This document shows positions 43,691-53,009 of a stretch of DNA of 64,000 nt, one piece after another. The position numbers and the translations under genes were made by a program. This stretch comes from Leptolyngbya sp. O-77 (GTDB lineage: Bacteria > Cyanobacteriota > Cyanobacteriia > Elainellales > Elainellaceae). Location of the stretch: positions 3,633,001 to 3,697,000 of the forward strand of contig NZ_AP017367.1 in assembly GCF_001548395.1 (NCBI RefSeq), read 5' to 3'. The notes under the pieces were generated by a model. That model was not told where the DNA came from, searched no databases, and saw only the letters and a list, made by a program, of their open reading frames with translations. Position 1 is the stretch's first letter; every line of letters starts with the position of its first letter.

Positions 43691-44472
43691 TAAGTTTGAG
43701 ATGTGAAGTCAAAATTAAAGAAGCCAGCGCTGATCCGAAAAATCCCTGAGTCCGAGCCAGATGGTTCTGATATCTGCGCCAATGAAACGCACGAGCGGAC
43801 TCTCCAACTGTCTGGAGCAGCGTTCGCTGCCCTTCACAACCTACCCAGTAGCATAAACCAATTTAGGAAATTCTGTGGATTTTCAAGGGATTTGCCATCT
43901 CCAGATAGGCTTGGCATTCCTGATGCTCCAATCACATTTCCAATAGATTTCCAACCTTGGGATGATTCTGGTTCTAAACCGCATTCCCTCATTCTGGATA
44001 GGGGCTATACCCAAGCTTCATCTACTTAAAGCCCTAGCAAAATTCTGACCCGCCTTGCCGGATAAAGCCTGCGTGGATTTTGGGAAATTCGTCTTGAGAG
44101 TCTGGAAAGGCTGGTAGGCAAGGCGAAGCGCGAATCTCAGGAGACAAATTGTGAAGCGTCCTTTGAAGGAAAGCGGGGCTGGTGATGCGAGGCTAATTGG
44201 GGCAGGCGCAGCACAATCATGGCTCGATGCCCAAGACACAAGGTGGGCGAAGGCAATGTGAACCAGGACAATGGGTGAATGACAAGCAAATGACAGGCAA
44301 AGAGGGCTAGAAACTTATTCTGGCGAGGGCGATCGCCACCCGGAGGCTTCCCTGCCAAGTCTGGGCGAACTCCGCGATTATTGCGAAGTCCACAACTCTT
44401 GACGATATCGCGATCTAAAAGTGCTAAGGTTTTAGCATTCGAGTGTGTGTAATTCACAAAGCGCAACTAATT
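43691..44472. other. 782-bp spacer without a supported gene
   Basis: Frames on both strands (for example + 43703-44029) have unusual composition, no ribosome site and no recognisable motif, so I do not call them. There is a single HIP1 site near 44330. A G+C-rich block lies at 44040-44120. It contains the promoter for ybaB, not located. Confidence 0.4.
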
Positions 44473-44823
44473 ATGACGAAAGGACAGGGACTCGGCGGCT
44501 TTGGACTCGGCAAAATGAAAGAGCTGACCGAAGCGTTCAAAAAAGCTCAGCAGGTGCAGGAGGGTGCAAAGCGCCTGCAAGAGGAGCTAGAAGTCATGGA
44601 AATTGAAGGCGAAGCGGGCGGCGGGTTGGTAAAGGTGGTGCTGAGCGGCAACCAAGAGCCTCGCCGGGTCGAGATTACGCAAGACGCGATGGGCGAGGGG
44701 CCAGAGGTGCTGGCAGACCTTGTGCTGGCGGCGGCCAAAGATGCTTATAACAAGTCCACTGCCACTATGCGCGAGCGAATGGAAGAATTGACGGGTGGGC
44801 TGAACCTGCCTGGAATGGGCTAG
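44473..44823 (+). CDS. ybaB: YbaB/EbfC-family nucleoid-associated protein
   Basis: 116 residues. A small dimeric DNA-binding protein. GKMKELTEAFKKAQQVQEGA begins the long helix, followed by EGEAGGGLVKVVLSGNQEPR (beta sheet) and LADLVLAAAKDAYNKSTATM (second helix). The Gly-rich start (MTKGQGLGGFGLGKM) is common in cyanobacteria. The ATG at 44473 is preferred to an in-frame GTG ten codons upstream. A terminator follows at 44949. The usual partners dnaX and recR are not here. Confidence 0.93.
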   Translation: MTKGQGLGGFGLGKMKELTEAFKKAQQVQEGAKRLQEELEVMEIEGEAGGGLVKVVLSGNQEPRRVEITQDAMGEGPEVLADLVLAAAKDAYNKSTATMRERMEELTGGLNLPGMG

Positions 44824-44948
44824 TCTAGCGGGGACTTGTAGCCAAAGTCTCAGGCTCAAGGGTTTGGGTCTTCAGGTTCTGAGCGCTTGTAGTCCTTGAC
44901 AGTTCTAAATCTCAGCAATTCTGAGTCTTGGCAATGTCTTTGTAACTC

Positions 44949-44984
44949 TGAGAGGAGGCGCAGTTTGCGGCTGCGTCTCTTTTA
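44949..44984 (+). terminator. intrinsic terminator downstream of ybaB
   Basis: GGCGCAG (44957-44963) pairs with CTGCGTC (44971-44977) with one mismatch; the flanking GAG and CTC extend the stem, and TTTT follows. Confidence 0.55.
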
Positions 44985-45088
44985 TCGTTCCGAAGCCTGC
45001 TATTACAAGAGGAGCGGGCGATCGCCCTTCCCTCTGCCTCTTTGCAACTTTCTGCAAAACGCCCTGGGACAGTCTTGTAACAAGATTC

Positions 45089-46438
45089 CTACAAAATCCC
45101 CGCCGACTCGTACAGCCGCCGCACCAGCGCCATAATCTTGTCGCCATATTGTGGATCGGCTGACCAGCGCCCGCTGAGCTGCCCCACCAGCGGCGCAACC
45201 CCCCGCGCCACAAATCGAAAGCGCGGATCGACTAGCCCCTGCACCAGCGGAGCTGTGCTGCCGTAGGCCTTGAGGTGCTGAATGTGGGCCCGCACGCCAA
45301 TGCGAGCGCTGGGAAAGGACGCACCGCTGGGGCTGCCCGCCGCATCGCCCAACCCACCAAAGTTGTTTTGTCCTGGCTGGATTGTGCCGCCAAATTGCAA
45401 AAAGCTCGTCTCGACGCACATCTGGCAAAAGGCGAGGTCATAGTTCACGCCCTCCACGCTGCCTTCTTCGCGGTAGAGGCGCGGCAGATCAGGAAACTGG
45501 TTCAGCCCGGCTTCGTTATTGTTTTTCAAAAACATCCGCAGTTGCAGTTCTGAAGTCTGCCCAAGTCCCATAATTCGGTCGATTTGCCCCGGACAGATGC
45601 CAGAGTTTTGCAAAATTACGGTGCGCGTGGCCGCGTCCCAAGTAACGGAGACATTGAATGGCCGCAGTTCCACTGCCCGCACGTAGACAATATTGCGATA
45701 GGTGACGCGGCGGATGTCGGGCGACTGGCTGATATCGATGCCCAGGCGATCGACCAAATCGGCGGGAATAAAGGCATTGCCGTTGACGATAATGCCGCGC
45801 TCCTCATACAGCCCGCCGTTGATGTTAATGCTAATACTGGGGTAGGTTTCACCGCCGGGGTCGGGGGGCAGTCCGGCTACGGCCCGGCTCCAGGACGAGA
45901 GTCCGTCGGCAATGCCCAGCGCCAGGTCGCGCCGCTGGTTTTGCAAAATGCTGCGGTCTTCTGGGCTGGTGAGGAAGCCGACATTCATGAGCAGCGACGG
46001 CACAATCAACTGGCGGCAAAAGGCGAGGCTGCCTGTGCCTGAATCTGTGTCGGGCTTTGCGCCACGACTGGGCAGTTGGGGAACGCGCCGCAGCAGCGCC
46101 AGCAGCAGCAGTTCGGCATGGGCTTTGCGCTGGCTGTTGGTGGGAATGTAGAACACCGTTGCGCCGCGCACGGATGGGTTGGGTGAGGCATCGGCATGAA
46201 TTTCTAGCGCCACATCTAGGTTTTGCGCCCGGGCGTTGATCCAGGCGAGGGTCTGGGCCATGCTCAGTTCGTCTGGCACGGACAGCACCTCCAGCCCCCG
46301 CGCCCGCAGTTCGGCCACAATCAGGTCGCGGGTCAGGATCATCTCCCGCGCCTCCGTTGTGCCTGCCACCACAATGCCAGGGTCGATGCCTGCGCCTTCT
46401 GTGCCGCCATGCCCCGCAGAGATAAAAATCCGTCCCAT
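45089..46438 (-). CDS. N-acetylmuramoyl-L-alanine amidase with C-terminal glucosaminidase-like domain
   Basis: 449 residues for peptidoglycan cleavage. Residues 1-185 are an Amidase_3 domain with zinc ligands His10 (FISAGHGG), Glu29 and His81 (LEIHADAS). Oddly, the position that normally holds the catalytic Glu before the last strand reads LLMNVGFLTSPED, with Asn152. A middle part (about 200-275, GNAFIPADLVDRLGIDIS) resembles the copper-amine-oxidase-like domain of wall hydrolases. The C-terminal 160 residues (CQMCVETSFLQFGGTIQPGQ and NFGGLGDAAG) match GH73-like N-acetylglucosaminidases, with Glu as likely acid. No signal peptide is seen. The second domain may supply the real activity. Confidence 0.85.
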   Translation of the reverse strand: MGRIFISAGHGGTEGAGIDPGIVVAGTTEAREMILTRDLIVAELRARGLEVLSVPDELSMAQTLAWINARAQNLDVALEIHADASPNPSVRGATVFYIPTNSQRKAHAELLLLALLRRVPQLPSRGAKPDTDSGTGSLAFCRQLIVPSLLMNVGFLTSPEDRSILQNQRRDLALGIADGLSSWSRAVAGLPPDPGGETYPSISININGGLYEERGIIVNGNAFIPADLVDRLGIDISQSPDIRRVTYRNIVYVRAVELRPFNVSVTWDAATRTVILQNSGICPGQIDRIMGLGQTSELQLRMFLKNNNEAGLNQFPDLPRLYREEGSVEGVNYDLAFCQMCVETSFLQFGGTIQPGQNNFGGLGDAAGSPSGASFPSARIGVRAHIQHLKAYGSTAPLVQGLVDPRFRFVARGVAPLVGQLSGRWSADPQYGDKIMALVRRLYESAGIL

Positions 46439-46577
46439 CGACTGCTGATCCTCGTTTGCGTGCCCGTTTCTAATTTGGTGGCGATCGCCCCTTGCACTCT
46501 GTAAGCTGGGAACGGGCGATCGCGCTACCCGTAAGACTAGCTAAATTCCGCACCCTTGGCGCAGGTTTGTGGGCAGC

Positions 46578-46604
46578 AGAAATTCGGAATTAGAAATTCG
46601 GAAT
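46578..46604. repeat. AGAAATTCGGAAT direct repeat
   Basis: Two copies of AGAAATTCGGAAT separated by one base, between the divergent amidase and dnaG genes. AATTCGGAATT repeats of this kind are common in cyanobacterial spacers. Confidence 0.6.
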
Positions 46605-46683
46605 CCGCCCTGCCGTGCAAGTGTGTAGAAAAGCGTCAAAATAGTCAAAGTAAAAGATACGCCCTGGCTCCCCTTCTAGCCGC

Positions 46684-48690
46684 ATGGTTACGCCTCGCCT
46701 CCACCCCGACACTATCGAAGACGTGAAGCAGCGGGTCGATATCGTCGATATCGTGTCCGAGCATGTGGTGCTAAAAAAGCAGGGCAAAGATTTCACCGGC
46801 CTGTGTCCGTTCCACGATGACAAATCGCCCAGCTTTTCCGTCAGCCCCAGCAAGCAGTTCTACTACTGCTTTAGCTGTGGGGCGGGGGGCAACGCCATCA
46901 AGTTTTTGATGGAGATTGGCAAGCAGTCTTTTGGGGAAGTGGTGCTGGATCTGGCGCGGCGCTATCAGGTGCCTGTGAAGACGCTGGAACCGGAGCAGCG
47001 GCAGGAGTTTCAGCGGCAGTTGTCGCAGCGAGACCAGCTTTACGAAATTCTGGCGGTGACGGCCAAGTTTTTTGAACATGCGCTGCACCAGAGCCAGGGG
47101 GCGATCGCCCTCGACTATCTGCGCCACAAGCGCAAGCTCTCCCCAGAAACGATTCAGCGGTTTCAGCTAGGCTATGCCCCCGGCGGCTGGCAGACGCTCT
47201 ACGGTTATCTGGTGGAGCAAAAGCGCTATCCGGTGGAGCGGGTAGAACAGGCGGGGCTGCTGGTGCCGCGCCAGGGCGGCAGTGGCTATTACGACCGATT
47301 CCGCGATCGCCTGATGATTCCCATCTGCGACGTGCAGGGGCGGGTGATTGGCTTTGGCGGCCGGGCCTTGGGCGACGAGCAGCCCAAGTATCTCAATTCG
47401 CCCGAAGGCGAACTGTTCGACAAGGGCAAGACGCTGTACGCGCTGGATTTGGCCAAAGGGGCGATCGCCAAGCGGGACGAGGCAATTGTGGTGGAGGGAT
47501 ACTTTGATGTCATTGCCCTGCACGCCGCAGGCATCACCAACGTCGTCGCGTCGATGGGCACTGCGCTGACCCAGGGGCAGATCAAGCAACTGCTCCGCTA
47601 TACCGAATCCAAACGCATCATTTTCAACTTTGACGACGACAAGGCCGGCCAAAAAGCTGCCGACCGGGCCATCGGCGAACTGGCAGATCTGGCCTATCGC
47701 GGCGAGGTGCAGGTGCGGATTCTGAATCTGCCCGACGGCAAAGACCCCGATGAGTTTTTGAAGGCTCATTCCCCCGCCGCTTACCAAGACCTGCTGCAAG
47801 CTGCCCCCCTCTGGCTCGACTGGCAAATTCAGAAACTCTTGGCAGACAAAGACCTGAACCAGCCTGACCAGTTTCATGCCAGCACCCAGGCGATCGCCCA
47901 ACTCCTGGGCAGCCTGCCCAACGCCACCCTCCGCACCCACTATATCCACCGCTGCGCCGAACTGCTGAGCCAGGGCAACGCCCGCCTGGCCGTGCAGCTT
48001 GAGCAAGATTTGAGAACGCAGGTGCGGGGGCAGCGCTGGCACGGGCGATCGCAAAAATGGCAAACCCCGGGCGATCGCACCCTGCTAGAAGAAGCCGAAG
48101 CCCAACTGCTGCGCCTCTACCTGCACCAGCCCGAACACCGCGCCGAAATCCGAGCAGCGCTAGAATCCCGCGACCTAGAGTTCAGCATTGCCCACCATCG
48201 CCTGCTGTGGCAGCAGATTTTGGAGATTGAGGAGACTACGACCGTGGAGGATGCAGTCGAGAGAAATGAGGGCACGGAGTGGTTCGCGACCTCTCAGCCC
48301 GCCGCCCCTTCGTCACGCCCATCCTCCCCCTCATCGTCTTTGCTCTCTCGCCTCCAAGACCCCCTCGCCGAACTCCCCGGCCAGCACGAAGCCCTCTATT
48401 CTCTCTTTCAGCTTGACGAAAAGACCCGACGTGACTTGGCGCGACCTGCCCTGGTCATTCGCACCGCCACGGCCTGCATGGAAATGGTGATGTGTGAGAA
48501 GCGGCGGCGGCATTTCCTCGACCTCTGGAAAAAAACGGACATCAGCACGTCGCCGGAGTTGGGGCAGTATTATCAGCAGCAGCTTTATCTGGAAGACCAG
48601 CGCATTAAGGTGCTGGAGCGAGAGCAGCGCAGCACCACCTTTGCCGATTTGGCACAGAGTCCCTGGGTTGGGGCCGGGGGGATCGAGTGA
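46684..48690 (+). CDS. dnaG: DNA primase
   Basis: Makes RNA primers at the replication fork. The N-terminal CHC2 zinc finger uses Cys41 and His44 (CPFHDDKSPS) and Cys62/Cys65 (YYCFSCGAGGN). The catalytic domain has LKFLMEIGKQSF-like and RLMIPICDVQGRVIGFGGRA motifs. The TOPRIM part is IVVEGYFDVIALHAAGI with the acidic metal site FNFDDDKAGQKAADRAI. The C-terminal helicase-binding region is present. A Ser/Pro-rich insert (SSRPSSPSSSLLSRL) near 545-560 is a linker. Length (668) is normal for cyanobacteria. It stands outside the usual rpsU-dnaG-rpoD macromolecular operon. Confidence 0.97.
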   Translation: MVTPRLHPDTIEDVKQRVDIVDIVSEHVVLKKQGKDFTGLCPFHDDKSPSFSVSPSKQFYYCFSCGAGGNAIKFLMEIGKQSFGEVVLDLARRYQVPVKTLEPEQRQEFQRQLSQRDQLYEILAVTAKFFEHALHQSQGAIALDYLRHKRKLSPETIQRFQLGYAPGGWQTLYGYLVEQKRYPVERVEQAGLLVPRQGGSGYYDRFRDRLMIPICDVQGRVIGFGGRALGDEQPKYLNSPEGELFDKGKTLYALDLAKGAIAKRDEAIVVEGYFDVIALHAAGITNVVASMGTALTQGQIKQLLRYTESKRIIFNFDDDKAGQKAADRAIGELADLAYRGEVQVRILNLPDGKDPDEFLKAHSPAAYQDLLQAAPLWLDWQIQKLLADKDLNQPDQFHASTQAIAQLLGSLPNATLRTHYIHRCAELLSQGNARLAVQLEQDLRTQVRGQRWHGRSQKWQTPGDRTLLEEAEAQLLRLYLHQPEHRAEIRAALESRDLEFSIAHHRLLWQQILEIEETTTVEDAVERNEGTEWFATSQPAAPSSRPSSPSSSLLSRLQDPLAELPGQHEALYSLFQLDEKTRRDLARPALVIRTATACMEMVMCEKRRRHFLDLWKKTDISTSPELGQYYQQQLYLEDQRIKVLEREQRSTTFADLAQSPWVGAGGIE

Positions 48691-48717
48691 TAGAGCAGCG
48701 GGGTCGAAGGAGCGCGG

Positions 48718-48762
48718 CCAGATCACAACCAGCCAGATCGCAACCAGCCAGATCGCAACCAG
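48718..48762. repeat. 15-bp tandem repeat, three units
   Basis: CCAGATCGCAACCAG occurs twice exactly after one copy with a single change. On the minus strand it would read GCDLA, but no convincing gene covers it. It lies between the convergent dnaG and PPOX genes. Confidence 0.85.
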
Positions 48763-48799
48763 ATTGCTCCGGTGGCCGACGCGAACCCTTCAACCGTGA

Positions 48800-49369
48800 T
48801 CACGCCTTCCCTGGCCCATCCACTGCTCCCAGGGGGGTCACCAGCCCGTCCAGGCTGATGCGATTCTTGGTCTGGCGATAGGCTTTTAGCGCGTCTTCGC
48901 CTTTTTGTTCAGCCCATTGCACCAGATCCTGCCGCTGCTGCTGATAGTGGAACAGCGGCACAGCCATTCCGCAGGAGGTCTGGACTTGGGTGACCTCAAC
49001 GTGGAGGATTTGGCGAGCGCCGGGCAGCGGTGGAAACAGCGGATAAAGCGCGTCCCATTTGGGAGATTGGGGTAAAACCGTCGTGCCGCGGCCATAAATC
49101 CGCAGAATCATAGGCGGCCCCTGAAACGCGCAAAACATCAGAGTGATGCGGCCATTTTCCTGGACATGGGCGGAGGTTTCGTTGCCACTGCCTGTTACAT
49201 CTAGGTAGGCGACCCCGTGGGGCGACAGAATGCGAAAGCTATCGAGTCCTTTGGGTGACAGGTTGATATGCCCGTCGGCGCTGAGTGGGGCACTGGCAAC
49301 AAAGAAGAGTTGCTGCTGGGCGATGAAGTCCTGAAGTTTGGGGGTGAGGGAGTCGTATTGCTGGGCCAT
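48800..49369 (-). CDS. pyridoxamine 5'-phosphate oxidase-family FMN-binding protein
   Basis: 189 residues from MAQQYDSLTPKLQDFIAQQQ. A split-barrel FMN or F420/heme-binding protein: LFFVASAPLSADGHINLSPK, VAYLDVTGSGNETSAHVQEN, ITLMFCAFQGPPMILRIYGR and LHVEVTQVQTSCGMAVPLF are the conserved blocks of this PPOX subgroup. Its substrate is unknown; it is not the PdxH enzyme of vitamin B6 synthesis. The frame is open upstream to a GTG at 49411, and the added residues (VVLLAIALPAMA) look like a signal peptide, but no basic start or ribosome site supports export. Confidence 0.85.
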   Translation of the reverse strand: MAQQYDSLTPKLQDFIAQQQLFFVASAPLSADGHINLSPKGLDSFRILSPHGVAYLDVTGSGNETSAHVQENGRITLMFCAFQGPPMILRIYGRGTTVLPQSPKWDALYPLFPPLPGARQILHVEVTQVQTSCGMAVPLFHYQQQRQDLVQWAEQKGEDALKAYRQTKNRISLDGLVTPLGAVDGPGKA

Positions 49370-49499
49370 GGCAGGAAGGGCGATCGCCAAAAGAACGACC
49401 AGAGAAACCACCAGAGAATGGCAGCCATTCTAGCGCAGTCTCGCATCGTCCCGCCCGATCGGGGCACTTTATTCTAACTACACAGCCCACCTACACAGC

Positions 49500-49928
49500 C
49501 TACGACAGCGCTCCGGAGTTTTTTAGATAGGCATAGACTTGCGACAGTACTTGTCGCGCCGGATTAAACGTGATCTTCTTCACCGCATCGTTATAGGGCA
49601 GCCAGGCATAGTCTTTGATTTCTTGAGCCTGACAGGTGACGACTGCCGACCTGACCAGCGCGGGAAAGTAGGTCACGGTCTTGTCGATAGGCTTTTTGTC
49701 ACGCATGAAGCGGTAGTGTTCCATAAAAGCGTCTTCGCTGAGCAGGTCGTAGGCGGTGATGCCTGTCTCTTCCTCAAACTCGCGGCAGGCAGCGGCGATC
49801 GCCGTTTCGCCGGGGTCAGCATGGCCTTTGGGAAAGCCCCAGTGGCCGGCGTGGTGCTGAATTAGCAAAAACTTGTCGCCGTCCTCTTGGCGCAAAATGG
49901 GCACAATGCCAAAAGCCTCGTCTTTCAT
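49500..49928 (-). CDS. Nudix hydrolase (bis-nucleotide/house-cleaning type)
   Basis: 142 residues. The Nudix box is complete: GHADPGETAIAAACREFEEE followed by TGI. The start KDEAFGIVPILRQEDGDKFL and HHAGHWGFPKGHADPGE are like the diadenosine-polyphosphate or (di)nucleotide hydrolases of cyanobacteria. It cleaves nucleoside diphosphate-linked compounds using Mg2+; the exact substrate is unknown. It lies 89 bp upstream of the PPOX gene on the same strand when the open frame from 49411 is counted (131 bp from 49369), so co-transcription is possible. Confidence 0.92.
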   Translation of the reverse strand: MKDEAFGIVPILRQEDGDKFLLIQHHAGHWGFPKGHADPGETAIAAACREFEEETGITAYDLLSEDAFMEHYRFMRDKKPIDKTVTYFPALVRSAVVTCQAQEIKDYAWLPYNDAVKKITFNPARQVLSQVYAYLKNSGALS

Positions 49929-50142
49929 AGCAAGTTCAGTCGTGTGGGAGTCAAACCTGGTCGTTTGTCCAGAATGCTTGCATCACAGTTTAATCGATGC
50001 GGATTCTAGGATGTCGTATCTTGCGACAGAAAAATGCACCCCAGTCCTACTGACCTGAGGTGCGTCGTGAATTAGGGGTCTTGAGAGTGGCGTAATATCA
50101 ATTCTTCTAAAGAGCGCTGCGAATTGAACTGTCGGAAGTTCT

Positions 50143-50241
50143 GCTACAGCATTTTCTTGCGGGGTGAGGCACATGCTGCCCTCACAAGGCAAGGGCTTAT
50201 TGACCATCCGTGCGCCTCACTAGCTTCAAAAACGCTGTAGC
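50143..50241. mobile_element. CTACAGC-ended palindromic element, copy 1
   Basis: 99 bp with inverted ends GCTACAGCATTTT and AAAACGCTGTAGC (one mismatch). The inner part (GGCACATGCTGCC, then CCTCACTAGCTTCAA) recurs at 62923-63019. No coding frame. It probably derives from an insertion sequence end pair. Confidence 0.75.
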
Positions 50242-50248
50242 GGCTAAT

Positions 50249-50290
50249 TGGCAATCCAAAATCGCCAACTCCAAAATCGAGAATCGATAT
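50249..50290 (+). repeat. dispersed AATCCAAAATCG repeat
   Basis: TTGGCAATCCAAAATCGCCA continues to TCCAAAATCGAGAATCGATA, nearly identical to 3198-3239. It sits next to the CTACAGC element. Confidence 0.8.
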
Positions 50291-50319
50291 TGCCCGTATG
50301 CTACAAACTCGGCACTGGA

Positions 50320-52600
50320 CTAGACAAACAGCCCTGCGTTGATTTGGGCGACGCTGAAGTTTTTCAGAATGGCGATCGCATCACTGCCCACGCTGATCGT
50401 GGCTTCGCGGTTATTGCCTGTCACCGTCAGGTCGGCAAAGGTGAGGCCGCCGGTGAGCTGAATGCGATCGTTTAACCCGAAGCGGTTGATGGTGGCCACG
50501 CCGCTGCCTGCCCCCAACACAAAGCGATCGCTGCCACTGCCCGCATTAATCACATCGTTGCCGATGCTGAAAATCAGGTTATTGCCTTCTCCGGCATTAA
50601 TGGTGTTGTCGCCTGCCCCCCCATAAATCGTGTCGTTGCCTGCCCCCGCAAAAATCAGATCGTTGCCGTCGCCGCCGTCAATCCAGTTGGCCCCTTCGCC
50701 AGCGTAGATTGTGTCGTTGCCTGCGCTGCCCAAGATTTCATCATTGCCTGCGCCTGCATAGACCAAATCGTTGCCGTCGCCCGCCAAAATCAGGTTATTG
50801 CCCTCTCCGGCATAAATTTTGTCGTTGCCCGCGTTGCCATAGATTGTGTCGTTGCCGCTGCCTGCGTACAGATTATCGTTGCCGTCGCCGCCATAGAGTC
50901 GGTTCTGACCTTCGCTGGCATAGAGGCTGTCGTTGCCTGCGCCGCCATTCAGCACATCGTCGCCGTTGCCTGCGTAGACCTTATCATTGCCGTTGCCTGC
51001 ATAGACGCGGTTGTTGCCATCCCCTGCAAAGATATCGTCATTGCCATCAAAACCGTAGAAGATTTCGGTGGCGCTAGTTCCATTCAGGCGGTTGTTGCCA
51101 CTGGTGCCATTGATGACGGGCACAGTGCCTCGGCCGCTGGCGGTAGCAATTTCATAAGTGGTGGTGGTATTGCTGACTTCATGGGTCACAACCAGCAGCG
51201 GCTTGCCCGTGGGACTGTCTTCAGCAACCACAAACGCCAGTCCTTCTGGTGAGACATCGTCGGGCGTGTTGATGTATTGCACAAAAGCAGGGCTGGTAGG
51301 ATTGCTAATGTTGTAAACCATCACCCCACCCGTGCGTTCTAGCCCAATGAAGGCATAGGTCTGACCATCGATTGTCCCAGTTACTATTCCTTCGGGTTCG
51401 GGGCCCTTGTTGTCGCTGCGGGTGTCGAAGGTGCTTGCGGTGCCATTGGAGTTAAACAAGTCCGGCACTTGGACGGCGGTAATCTGCTCAAACTGGTCGC
51501 CACTGTCGTAGACTAAACTGCCGTTGGCGTTCCAAATTGAAAAGGAGCGAGCGCCAAATACATAGATTTGGTCGAAGTCGTTGTCTCCGTCAGGGTTGCC
51601 CAGTGCATTTGTAACAGTGAGCCGTCCTAGATTTGCATTGTTTTTGAGTGTGGCAGCGTTGGGGAACGCGGTTGGGTCGAGCCGGTAGCTGTTTGCCCCC
51701 CACGCGCACTTCTTCGGCAAAGCCAGTGTAGTCGCGGGCATCGCCTTCATTGGCGGTGATCAGATAAGTCTGCCCGTTGACCGTGAAGCTGGCGATCGCA
51801 TCGGGTTGATACATCCCCAAGACGGGCCAGTTTTGGATGTTGATGCCACTGTCGCGATCGCTCGCATCTAGCCCGCTCCCTGACAGGCTGTGATCTTTGA
51901 AGCCCAGCGGCTTGATTTCTTTCACCGTTGCCGTTTCCAAATCAACGATTGCCAGGGCGTTATTTTCTTGCAGCGTCACCCAGGCCGTTTTGGAATCGGG
52001 CGACACAGTGATGTATTCTGGCTCCAGATCTTGAGCAACGGTCGCATTGGGCCCAAAGATCCGCACCCCAGCAGCAACTAGTGCATCCTTTAATGCATTA
52101 AAGGCAGAAAAATCCGCCGTTTTGACGCTGCTCTGATCAAGCCGCAGCACGCCTTTTGACAGGTCGATAATGCTAATCGAGCCTTCTGGGTCTACAGAGT
52201 CGAGTTGGTTATAGCTATTTGGCTCACCTTCATTGGCTACGACGATCTTTTTGCCGTCGGGGGTAAAGGTGAGCATATCGGGCAATGCGCCAACCGTGAC
52301 GGAATTCAGCAGGTTGCCATCCAGATCGTAAAAAGCCACAACGCCCGGAGCCTGCTTGTTCGCTCCATTTTCAATGGCCACGGCAACAATGCCGTTTTTA
52401 ACCGCGATGCTGTTGGCAATCCCAAAAGCAGAGGTGTCGATGGTTTTCACGAGCGTCGGCGCGGTGGGGGTGCTAACGTCTAGCACCTCTAGCGCACTGG
52501 TGCCTGCCACAACGTAGAGGCGCTGTGTGGTTACGTCATAGGCTGAGATTTCCGAGCCTGCGCCTTGATAGGTTCCAAGTTTTGAGAGCGTAATTGCCAT
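50320..52600 (-). pseudogene. choice-of-anchor I/RTX calcium-binding protein, frameshifted
   Basis: A surface or secreted protein in two frames. The first part (52600 to about 51700) has a beta-propeller-like choice-of-anchor I domain: LYVVAGTSALEVLDVSTPTA, DMLTFTPDGKKIVVANEGEP and YLITANEGDARDYTGFAEEV. At a G6 run (51696-51701) the frame breaks. One G fewer gives EEVRVGANSYRLDPTAFPNA, and the second part continues to 50320. That part contains LVVTHEVSNTTTTYEIA, then about fifteen RTX units (GNDTIYGNAGNDKIYAGEGN-like) and a bluetail-like end. The whole would be about 760 residues without a Sec signal, fitting type I secretion. The break may be real, phase-variable or an assembly error. Confidence 0.85.
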
Positions 52601-53009
52601 AATCTTCGTAAAAATTAGAACAACAGTTGAGCGATCTACGTGAATTTACTTGGGCAAGAGATGACCGTTCTTGCAAAGCGGTCTCAAACGCGCACCAAAA
52701 CTTGAGGGCTGCAAAGGCAACCCTGAAATCTGGTTCCAAGGACAAGCTGAAGCCAGATGACCGATCTCATCAGCAGATCGTCACCCTGATCCAGTTGCCA
52801 TATTTCTGAGGAAATACTTAGCTAGAAAATACCATTGGTCTTTTCACTGACTCATGTATTCCTAAGCACAGAAGCCAACAAGAATGTGTAAAGCAATACT
52901 TTTTTGTAAACGGGCTTCACGTCCAGGGAATTGTTTGAGCCGGAAAGGCTTGATCAGGGAATCGAGCAGAACTTCCTGTGTTCCTTATTGGAGTACTGGA
53001 GGGCTGACT
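52601..53009. other. 409-bp spacer without a gene
   Basis: Between the RTX gene start and the cysteine desulfurase stop. AT-richer than its surroundings, no conserved frame or RNA seen. It should hold the promoter of the RTX gene and the 3' end of the desulfurase message. Confidence 0.4.

Noticed and set aside
43703..44029. 108-codon frame after the kinase gene
   Set aside because: No motif, ribosome site or codon pattern like its neighbours; left as spacer.
47167..48063. Long open frame on the minus strand
   Set aside because: Antisense to dnaG; no ribosome site or motif.
48605..48793. Minus-strand frame with GCDLA repeats, like a pentapeptide-repeat protein
   Set aside because: It overlaps the end of dnaG, and the repeat is only three units of a 15-bp DNA duplication.
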